From contig NZ_BNCM01000001.1 of the NCBI RefSeq assembly GCF_014656475.1, positions 372,001 to 436,000 on the forward strand: DNA of 64,000 bases, written 5' to 3'. Source of the DNA: Sinomonas cellulolyticus. Its GTDB lineage: Bacteria; Actinomycetota; Actinomycetes; Actinomycetales; Micrococcaceae. Below, piece by piece: positions 58,178 to 64,000 of this stretch (its first letter is position 1; every line of letters begins with the position of its first letter). A program made the translations under genes and the position numbers. The notes beneath the pieces were generated by a model. It had not been told where the DNA came from and ran no database searches. It saw only the letters and a program-made list of their open reading frames with translations.

Positions 58178-58895
58178 GGACCCAGGCAAGACCGGCAATG
58201 CGTCCTTCGCCGGCTGCCCGGCGATGCGAGAAGAACCGAGCGTCCTCGAACGTACAGGCCTCGGCGTCGCGGTGCACCGTGACGCCGGCAGCGGCGAGCT
58301 GGGAGCGCACCCCTGCGGGGAGGTCGAGCGAGGGCGTGCCCCAGCGGGTCGTGGCGGCCGTGCCGGGGACCAGGCCGTCGACCTCGTCCCGCATCGCTTC
58401 GGGAACCTCATAGCAGCGGCCGCAGATGCTCGGGCCGAGCCAGGCCTCGAGTCCGTGGGCGCCGGCCTCCCGGAGCCGCGTGAGGGCCTCGGTCACGACT
58501 CCGGAGGCCAGGCCGGGACGTCCCGCATGGACGGCAGCGAGGGCCGGGCCGCGGTCGTCGAACTCTCCCACGAGCACCACGGGCACGCAGTCGGCCACCA
58601 TGACGGCGATCGGTTCCCCGTGGGACAGGAGGGCGTCGGCCGTCGGGACGGCCTCTGCCCCTGCCCAGGCGGCGTCGCGCCCGTGGACCTGGCTCATGTA
58701 GTGGAAGGCCGGCACGCCCGATTCCTCCGCGAGCCGCGCGCGGGAGTGCTGCACGGCGTCGTCGTCATCGCCGACATGGAAGGCGAGGTTGCCGGCAGCG
58801 GCCTGCGTGAACGCGACGGTGACGCCGGGACGGACGTCCCGGCGCCACCAGAAGAGGCCGTCCGCGCGCGGCGCCTCGGCCGAGCCGCGGCTCAC
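58170..58895 (-). CDS. pgeF: Peptidoglycan editing factor PgeF (YfiH family)
   Basis: 241 residues. A copper/zinc laccase-fold purine-nucleoside/peptidoglycan editing enzyme. The metal ligands are His in MSQVHGRDA, Cys in VADCVPVVL and His in [10 protein letters not shown]. Family members remove unusual UDP-MurNAc-Ser precursors and can act on adenosine. The GTG start overlaps the ftsZ TGA by four bases. The usual WRGL after the His is RPGL here, a conservative change. Confidence 0.93.
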   Translation of the reverse strand: MSRGSAEAPRADGLFWWRRDVRPGVTVAFTQAAAGNLAFHVGDDDDAVQHSRARLAEESGVPAFHYMSQVHGRDAAWAGAEAVPTADALLSHGEPIAVMVADCVPVVLVGEFDDRGPALAAVHAGRPGLASGVVTEALTRLREAGAHGLEAWLGPSICGRCYEVPEAMRDEVDGLVPGTAATTRWGTPSLDLPAGVRSQLAAAGVTVHRDAEACTFEDARFFSHRRAAGEGRIAGLAWVHG

Positions 58896-60127
58896 TTGAG
58901 GAAGTCGGGCACGTCGAGGTCGTCGTTGCGGTTGCCCGAGAGATCAGGCTCCACGACCGCCGGGAGCTCGACGTCGAAGCCGCCGTCCGCGGGCAGGCTC
59001 GTGTGGCCCTGGCTCCACTGGCTCAGGCCGGCGTGGACGGGCGTGGGCTGCGACACGCGCGGCGCGGCTGACGGAGCCGGGGGGACGCTCGCGGCCGGAG
59101 AGGCAGGGGCGGACGACGCCGCCTGGGGCGCGGCGGCGGCCTGGGCTGCCTTGACATCCTCGAGGGAGGGCGAGGTGGCCTTGACGTCGTCGAAGCCGGC
59201 GGCGATCACAGTGACGCGGGCCTCGTCCCCGAGCGCGTCGTCGATGACCGCGCCGAAGATGATGTTGGCCTCGGGGTGGGCGACTTCCTGGACGAGGCGG
59301 GCTGCCTCGTTGATCTCGAACAGGCCGAGATCGCTGCCGCCCTGGATGGACAGGAGGACGCCGTGCGCGCCGTCGATGGACGCTTCGAGGAGCGGCGAGG
59401 CGATGGCGAGTTCGGCCGCCTTGACGGCACGGTCCTCCCCCCGGGCGGAGCCGATGCCCATGAGGGCAGAGCCAGCACCCTGCATCACCGACTTCACGTC
59501 GGCGAAGTCGAGGTTGATGAGACCCGGGGTCGTGATGAGATCCGTGATGCCCTGGACGCCGGAGAGCAGCACCTGGTCCGCGGACCGGAAGGCATCCAGG
59601 ACGGAGACGTTGCGGTCGGAGATCGAGAGCAGGCGGTCATTCGGGATGACGATGAGGGTGTCGACCTCGTCGCGCAGCGCTTCGATCCCGTTCTCGGCAC
59701 TCGTGGCGCGGCGGCGGCCCTCGAAGGTGAAGGGACGGGTGACAACGCCGATCGTCAGGGCACCCAGACTCCGCGCAATGCGTGCGACGACGGGAGCCCC
59801 ACCGGTCCCGGTGCCGCCGCCCTCGCCCGCGGTGACGAACACCATGTCGGCGCCGCGGAGGACTTCCTCGATCTCGTCGGCGTGGTCCTCGGCCGCCTGG
59901 CGGCCGACCTCGGGGTTCGCTCCGGCGCCGAGGCCTCGGGTGAGCTCACGGCCGACGTCGAGCTTGACGTCCGCATCGCTCATGAGCAGCGCCTGGGCGT
60001 CGGTGTTGATGGCGATGAACTCCACGCCTCGCAGACCGACTTCGATCATGCGGTTGACTGCATTCACGCCACCGCCGCCAATGCCGACGACCTTGATGAC
60101 GGCCAAGTAGTTCTGCGGTGCTGCCAC
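58892..60127 (-). CDS. ftsZ: Cell division GTPase FtsZ
   Basis: 411 residues. Tubulin-like GTPase that forms the division ring. GTP-binding [14 protein letters not shown] and [13 protein letters not shown], the T7 loop with [11 protein letters not shown], and the C-terminal tail [10 protein letters not shown] that binds SepF are visible, after a Pro/Ala/Ser-rich linker (about 320-395). The start is GTG at 60127 because AAGGGA lies 8 nt upstream and [14 protein letters not shown] is the conserved N-terminus; a TTG at 60166 would add 13 unconserved residues. The 241-nt gap upstream contains an AT-rich palindrome. Confidence 0.97.
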   Translation of the reverse strand: MAAPQNYLAVIKVVGIGGGGVNAVNRMIEVGLRGVEFIAINTDAQALLMSDADVKLDVGRELTRGLGAGANPEVGRQAAEDHADEIEEVLRGADMVFVTAGEGGGTGTGGAPVVARIARSLGALTIGVVTRPFTFEGRRRATSAENGIEALRDEVDTLIVIPNDRLLSISDRNVSVLDAFRSADQVLLSGVQGITDLITTPGLINLDFADVKSVMQGAGSALMGIGSARGEDRAVKAAELAIASPLLEASIDGAHGVLLSIQGGSDLGLFEINEAARLVQEVAHPEANIIFGAVIDDALGDEARVTVIAAGFDDVKATSPSLEDVKAAQAAAAPQAASSAPASPAASVPPAPSAAPRVSQPTPVHAGLSQWSQGHTSLPADGGFDVELPAVVEPDLSGNRNDDLDVPDFLK

Positions 60128-60180
60128 GTTGAGTGTCCCTTGTTCGAAAGCCTGCTGGATCTGCAAGAACCCCGGAGTCC

Positions 60181-60215
60181 ATAACTATAACCTTCAGCTT
60201 GAAGGTTATAGTTAT
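60181..60215. promoter_or_regulatory. Perfect AT-rich 16-bp inverted repeat upstream of ftsZ
   Basis: Arms ATAACTATAACCTTCA and TGAAGGTTATAGTTAT with a 3-nt centre, 54 nt upstream of ftsZ. It is far more AT-rich than the surrounding sequence and overlaps the putative -10 box, so it is likely an operator or activator site. Confidence 0.7.
60184..60189 (-). promoter_or_regulatory. Putative -10 box of ftsZ
   Basis: TATAGT on the minus strand would start a leader of roughly 45-50 nt with a ribosome-binding site. A perfect -35 TTGACA lies at 60215-60220, but the spacer is 25 bp, too long for an unaided promoter; the palindrome fills the space. Confidence 0.4.
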
Positions 60216-60368
60216 GTCAAGTAGCTCTTAGGAAGACGGTATGGGCCGTCTCTGGGGCGTGCAACGACCGCCTAGGCGTGTCGTCCCATTGCCGCCGTCC
60301 GTCCCCGCCATCTGTCCACTCTGCCACACCTCCGGATGCCACAGCCCCACCCCTGCGGTGCAGGTGCC

Positions 60369-61568
60369 TCATCGTGTCACCGGGTGACGTGGGGTGCTCA
60401 CATCGAAGACCTGGGGGGCCGGCTGGCCCTTCTCGGGCGTGGCTTTCATGAGGGCTTGGAGGACCCTGGCCTTGAGCTCGCGGTCGTCCGCGTTGCCCCA
60501 CACCACGGTGCGCCCGTCCGAGAGCTTGAGCTCGACGGAGTCCGCCGACTGTGCCGAGGCCGTCGCGAGCTGGCCCAAGACGTCGGGGGGAAGTGCCGCG
60601 AGGACGGCCGTGACAGACCGGAACACCGCCTGGCCCATCGGCATGGCGGAGCCGTCGATGACAGGCACGGAGTACTGGGACGTCGCCGTCGCATCGCCCA
60701 GCACCACGCCGTCGCCGTCCACGACCGTGAGCTTCCCTCCCTGCTTGACGAGTGCCACGGGGACGCGCTCGACGATCTCGACCACGAGCGTGCTCGGCGG
60801 CACCGCAAGGGCCCGCGCGCTCTTGACCTGGACGAACTGGTGAAGGAGCCGCTCGACGTCATCGGAACCTACGGTCGCGAGGGGCTTGCCCCGCACGGGG
60901 TCGAGCGCGGAGGCGACCTGGCCTGCCGGCAGCAGGTGGGTGCCCTCCACAGTGATCGTGCGCACCGCGACGAGCGGTGTGAACAGCAGCACGGCGAACA
61001 GGCCTGCGACGAGGGCCACGGCTAGGCCGGTCCCCACGAGGAGGCGGCGCCGGCGCCGCTTGGCCGGGGGCTCGGGGAAGGCGAGGACGTCCGCTTCCCC
61101 GTCCTCTGCCTGCGTCGGGAGCTGCAGTGCGGCGCCCGCCGGCGAGGCCCCGCCGCGTCCGAAGGCCCAGAGCCGCCGGACGCGGCCCGTCTCCGATACG
61201 CCGGATGCGGCCTGCGGCGCATCGGCCGGTACGCCTTCCGCCCGACCGGACCTCGCGCTGCCGGACTTGGGGCGCGCGGACCCGGCCCGTGTGGACCCGG
61301 CCCGCGTGGACCGAGCCTGTGGGTTCGAGTCCTCCGTCTCTGCGGTCTGGGCGCTGGGGGAAGCCGAGTCGGCGGACGACGGCGCGTGGGCCGCTCCGCC
61401 CTCGCCATGGTCGCCGCCTTGAGGGTTGAGGAGCGTCACCTTGGCACCTCGGACGGTGACCTTGCCCGTCTCGGGCGGGGTGCCGGCGTCGTGGGCCTGG
61501 GCTGGTGCAGAGGCCTCCGCGGCGCGCGGGACGCGCGGGACGCGCGGAACACGTGGGCTAGGCGTCAT
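60369..61568 (-). CDS. ftsQ: Cell division protein FtsQ
   Basis: 399 residues. Bitopic membrane protein of the divisome. An exceptionally long cytoplasmic N-terminus (about 175 residues, Ala/Ser/Arg/Gly-rich with SxRAGS repeats) precedes one membrane helix (LLVGTGLAVALVAGLFAVLLF). The POTRA domain (VRTITVEGTHLLPAGQVASAL) and the FtsQ/DivIB domain (ARALAVPPSTLVVEIVERVP) follow. The ATG overlaps the murC stop by 11 nt. It is followed by ftsZ after a 241-nt gap, so ftsZ can be read from both the operon and a local promoter. Confidence 0.94.
   Translation of the reverse strand: MTPSPRVPRVPRVPRAAEASAPAQAHDAGTPPETGKVTVRGAKVTLLNPQGGDHGEGGAAHAPSSADSASPSAQTAETEDSNPQARSTRAGSTRAGSARPKSGSARSGRAEGVPADAPQAASGVSETGRVRRLWAFGRGGASPAGAALQLPTQAEDGEADVLAFPEPPAKRRRRRLLVGTGLAVALVAGLFAVLLFTPLVAVRTITVEGTHLLPAGQVASALDPVRGKPLATVGSDDVERLLHQFVQVKSARALAVPPSTLVVEIVERVPVALVKQGGKLTVVDGDGVVLGDATATSQYSVPVIDGSAMPMGQAVFRSVTAVLAALPPDVLGQLATASAQSADSVELKLSDGRTVVWGNADDRELKARVLQALMKATPEKGQPAPQVFDVSTPRHPVTR
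61521..61556. repeat. Four 9-bp repeats at the ftsQ start
   Basis: Imperfect tandem units (GACGCGCGG type on the plus strand) encode the PRVPRVPRVPR stretch of FtsQ. Confidence 0.7.
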
Positions 61569-62988
61569 GCGGTGCCTCGGGAGAAGAGGGCTGCACGGAG
61601 GCGGATCCGGCGGCCAGAGCCGCGAGGAGTTCCCGCCCCTGGAAGGTCACGTCGCCGGCACCCACCGTGAGCACGATGTCGCCGGGCCGCGCCGCCGCGG
61701 CGATCTCGGCGACCGCGCGGTCCACGCGGGGCGCATACGCGGCATCGGTCAGGCGCGCGGTCACGAGTTCGCTCGTTACACCGGGGATCGGGTCCTCGCG
61801 GGCCGGATAGATGTCCATGACACGGACCGTGTCCGCGGCGGAGAGCGCCTCGGCGAACTGCTCGGCGAACTCGCGCGTGCGGGAGAACAGGTGAGGCTGG
61901 AACAGGACATGGACGCTGTGGCCGCCTGCCACTGCCCGGGCCGCGGCCAGGGCAGCCCGCACCTCGGTGGGGTGATGGGCGTAGTCGTCGAACACCCGCA
62001 CTCCCCCTGCCTCCCCCTTGAACTCGAACCGCCGGGCCGCTCCGGAGAAGTCGGAGAGCGAGGCGGCCGCACGCTCGGGGTCGGCACCGGCGTCGACCGC
62101 CGCGGCGAACGCGCCCGCAGCGTTGAGGGCGTTGTGGAGGCCGGGGACCCTCAGGGGCAGCGCGTACGTCCGGCCCTCCCACGCGAGCTCCGTCCCGGAG
62201 GGATCGAAGTGCACGACGAGGTCGGCGTCCTGCGCGGTGCCGTAGGTCAGGACCCGCGGGGCATCGGCACGCGCGCGGAGGCGCCGGGCCAGGGCGAGGG
62301 CTCCCGGGTCGTCGGCGCAGGCCAGCACGAGGCCGTGCTCGGGCACGAGGGCCGCGAACGCGTCGAAGGCGGCGTGGACTGCGTCCGCTGTGCCGTAGTG
62401 GTCCAAATGGTCCGCTTCGACGTTGGTGATGACCTCGGTCAGCGGACGGTAGTTCAGGAACGACTCGTCCGACTCGTCGGCCTCGGCCACGAAGACGTCC
62501 GTCTCCCCCGCTGCCGCATTCGCCCCGAGCGCCGGCACGTTGGCACCGATCGCGAAGCTCGGATCGAGGCCCGCTCCGCGCAGCATCCATGCCGTCATCG
62601 ACGTCGTGGTGGTCTTCCCATGTGTTCCGGCGACGGCGATCACGCGGCTGCCCGCCATGACCGCGGCCAGCGCCTCGGAACGGTGCAGGATCCTGAGCCC
62701 GCGGGCGCTGGCCTCGACCAGCTCCGGGTTGTCCGGACGGATCGCCGAGCCGCGCACGACCGTGTCCGCATCCCCGACGTTGGCGGCGGTGTAGCCCACC
62801 GCGATCCGGGCCCCGAGCGACGCGAGCTCCGCCATCACCGGCAGGTCCTTGGCATCCGAGCCGCTCACCGGCACACCCCGGGCCAGCATGACGCGCGCGA
62901 CGGCGGACATCCCCACCCCGCCGACTCCCACGAAGTGGACGCGCCCGAGCTCGGCGAGCTCCTCCGGAAGCGTCTGGTTGGCGGTCAT
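61558..62988 (-). CDS. murC: UDP-N-acetylmuramate--L-alanine ligase
   Basis: 476 residues. Adds L-alanine to UDP-MurNAc, the first peptide step of peptidoglycan precursors. N-terminal Rossmann motif [17 protein letters not shown]-binding [20 protein letters not shown] and C-terminal [10 protein letters not shown] are all present. The ATG at 62988 forms an ATGA overlap with the murG stop. A long in-frame extension upstream (to 63786) lies inside murG and is rejected. Frame checks over the MurC motifs show no disruption. Confidence 0.96.
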   Translation of the reverse strand: MTANQTLPEELAELGRVHFVGVGGVGMSAVARVMLARGVPVSGSDAKDLPVMAELASLGARIAVGYTAANVGDADTVVRGSAIRPDNPELVEASARGLRILHRSEALAAVMAGSRVIAVAGTHGKTTTTSMTAWMLRGAGLDPSFAIGANVPALGANAAAGETDVFVAEADESDESFLNYRPLTEVITNVEADHLDHYGTADAVHAAFDAFAALVPEHGLVLACADDPGALALARRLRARADAPRVLTYGTAQDADLVVHFDPSGTELAWEGRTYALPLRVPGLHNALNAAGAFAAAVDAGADPERAAASLSDFSGAARRFEFKGEAGGVRVFDDYAHHPTEVRAALAAARAVAGGHSVHVLFQPHLFSRTREFAEQFAEALSAADTVRVMDIYPAREDPIPGVTSELVTARLTDAAYAPRVDRAVAEIAAAARPGDIVLTVGAGDVTFQGRELLAALAAGSASVQPSSPEAPHDA

Positions 62989-64000
62989 GCGCGTGTTCCC
63001 TCCTGGATCCCGTCCCCTGCGGCGGCGAGCACCATCGCCGCCATCTGTGCGTCCGCGTCGCGGATTCCCTGGGCGGCCGCGGCGTGCGCCATCCCGGCCA
63101 GCCGGGTGCCGTCCGCGAGGAGCGGAAGGACTGTGTCCTCGAGCCAGCCGGGGGTGAAGTCCGCATCGCGCACCATCAGTGCGCCGCCCGCCTCGACGAG
63201 CCCGCGCGCATTGAGCGCCTGTTCGCCATTGCCGATGGGCAGTGGCACGAACACCGCCGGCAGGCCGACGGCGGCCACCTCGCAGACCGTTCCGGCTCCC
63301 GCGCGGCACACGATGAGGTCCGCAGCGGCGTAGGCCGTCTCCATGCCGTCCACGAATTCCGTCTGGTGATAGCCCGGTGCGGCGAGAGGGGTCCCGTCCG
63401 GGCCGGCGACGGCTTTGTCCCTTCCGGTGATGTGCAGGGTCTGGACGCCGGCGCTGGCGAGGACGCCGAGCGACGCGGCGATGGTCCTGTTGAGGCTCGC
63501 CGCACCGAGCGATCCGCCCGTCACCACGAGGGTCGTCCGGTCCGGATCGAGGCCGAGACTCGCTCGAGCCGACGTACGGGCCGCAGCGCGGTCGAGCCCG
63601 GCGATCTCCGGACGCATGGGCATGCCCACGAGCTTCGAGTGCCGCAGGCGCGTCGCGGCGAAGGCCTTGCCGACGCGCTCGGTGAAGAGGGCACCGACCC
63701 GGTTTGCGAGCCCGGCACGGGTGTTCGCCTCGTGGATCACGATGGGCACCCCGCGCCGGCGCGCCGCGATGTACATGGGGGTGCACACATATCCGCCCAC
63801 CCCGACCAGCACATCGGCCTCTGCGCGGGCGAGGATGCCCTCGGACGCGCGGACTGCGGCCGCGAAGCGGCGCGGCAGCTTCACAAGATCAAGGGACGGC
63901 TTGCGCGGGAGCGGTACGCGGTCGATCACTGCGAGCTCGAAACCGGCCGCGGGCACGATCCTCGTCTCCATCCCGGTGGCCGTTCCTACCGCGAGGATCC
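62985..64000 (-). CDS. murG: UDP-GlcNAc:undecaprenyl-PP-MurNAc-pentapeptide transferase (5' end cut by window)
   Basis: 338 residues are visible; the start, including the Gly-rich GGTAGHV loop, lies beyond the right edge. The frame is open to position 64000 and reads [20 protein letters not shown] at the edge. The GT28 C-terminal domain is clear: [13 protein letters not shown], the acceptor/UDP-binding [19 protein letters not shown] and [20 protein letters not shown]. It makes lipid II at the inner membrane face and overlaps murC by 4 nt. Confidence 0.95.
   Translation of the reverse strand, partial: ILAVGTATGMETRIVPAAGFELAVIDRVPLPRKPSLDLVKLPRRFAAAVRASEGILARAEADVLVGVGGYVCTPMYIAARRRGVPIVIHEANTRAGLANRVGALFTERVGKAFAATRLRHSKLVGMPMRPEIAGLDRAAARTSARASLGLDPDRTTLVVTGGSLGAASLNRTIAASLGVLASAGVQTLHITGRDKAVAGPDGTPLAAPGYHQTEFVDGMETAYAAADLIVCRAGAGTVCEVAAVGLPAVFVPLPIGNGEQALNARGLVEAGGALMVRDADFTPGWLEDTVLPLLADGTRLAGMAHAAAAQGIRDADAQMAAMVLAAAGDGIQEGTRA

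Noticed and set aside
60128..60166. Alternative TTG start for FtsZ adding 13 residues
   Set aside because: The extra residues are not part of the conserved FtsZ N-terminus, and a ribosome-binding site precedes the GTG at 60127.

Overview
The window is about 70% GC and densely packed. Its gene content and protein sequences point to an actinobacterium of the Micrococcaceae, most like Arthrobacter or Sinomonas. The evidence is a principal sigma factor with an Ala/Lys-rich N-terminus, a Wag31-type DivIVA, SepF, polyphosphate glucokinase, DUF4191/DUF4192/DUF5998/DUF7455 proteins, a fused CydDC, and separate topoisomerase IV genes. Almost everything is chromosomal core. I found no insertion sequence, prophage, CRISPR array, rRNA or tRNA, and no gap of 300 bases or more without a gene.

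Layout. 1-3672 (minus): the 5' end of an alkaline phosphatase family gene, DUF5998, and a GNAT/acyl-CoA synthetase fusion. 3725-6831 (plus): topoisomerase IV A and a DinB-fold protein. 6884-13046 (minus): cydA-cydB-cydDC, the cytochrome bd oxidase and its ABC exporter. Divergent from it (13285-14657, plus) are a BlaI-family repressor and an M56 metalloprotease. 14681-16786 (minus): topoisomerase IV B. 17068-18772: a small DUF7455 zinc protein facing the principal sigma factor. 19054-23077 (minus): DUF4192, an MFS transporter and a PAC2 protein. 23206-29385 (plus): leucyl aminopeptidase, dihydrolipoamide dehydrogenase, the E2 acyltransferase, a small membrane protein and OsmC. 29533-35098 (minus): a tricorn-like protease and a divergent Ser/Thr kinase. 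35215-37749 (plus): lipB-lipA and DUF4191. 37818-44883: an RDD protein, glnA, then the glnA2-glnE-cupin operon. 44960-50542: panB, a small SPOR-like protein, map, ppgK, nrdR, hisD and a membrane protein. 50535-64000 (all minus): a division and cell-wall cluster in transcription order murG-murC-ftsQ-ftsZ-pgeF-yggS-sepF-yggT-divIVA-lspA-rluA-type-dnaE, with several 4-8 nt gene overlaps.

How genes work together. E3 and E2 of the 2-oxo acid dehydrogenases lie about 10 kb from lipB/lipA, which make the lipoyl cofactor of E2. GlnA has an adenylylation tyrosine. GlnE, the enzyme that would modify it, is cotranscribed with GlnA2, which lacks that tyrosine. CydDC supports assembly of the CydAB oxidase.

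The most interesting signal is in the cydA-blaI intergenic region. Three 17-bp dyads with the same architecture (TTCTAC-N5-GTAGAA) sit there, and a BlaI repressor with its M56 protease partner is encoded next door. This suggests a BlaI/M56 proteolytic switch controlling the cytochrome bd oxidase rather than a beta-lactamase. Other regulatory signals are a four-site GlnR box at glnA, tandem NrdR-like boxes at nrdR, an AT-rich 35-bp palindrome upstream of ftsZ, and about fifteen genes whose -10 hexamer lies only 6-9 nt before the start codon, implying leaderless mRNAs.
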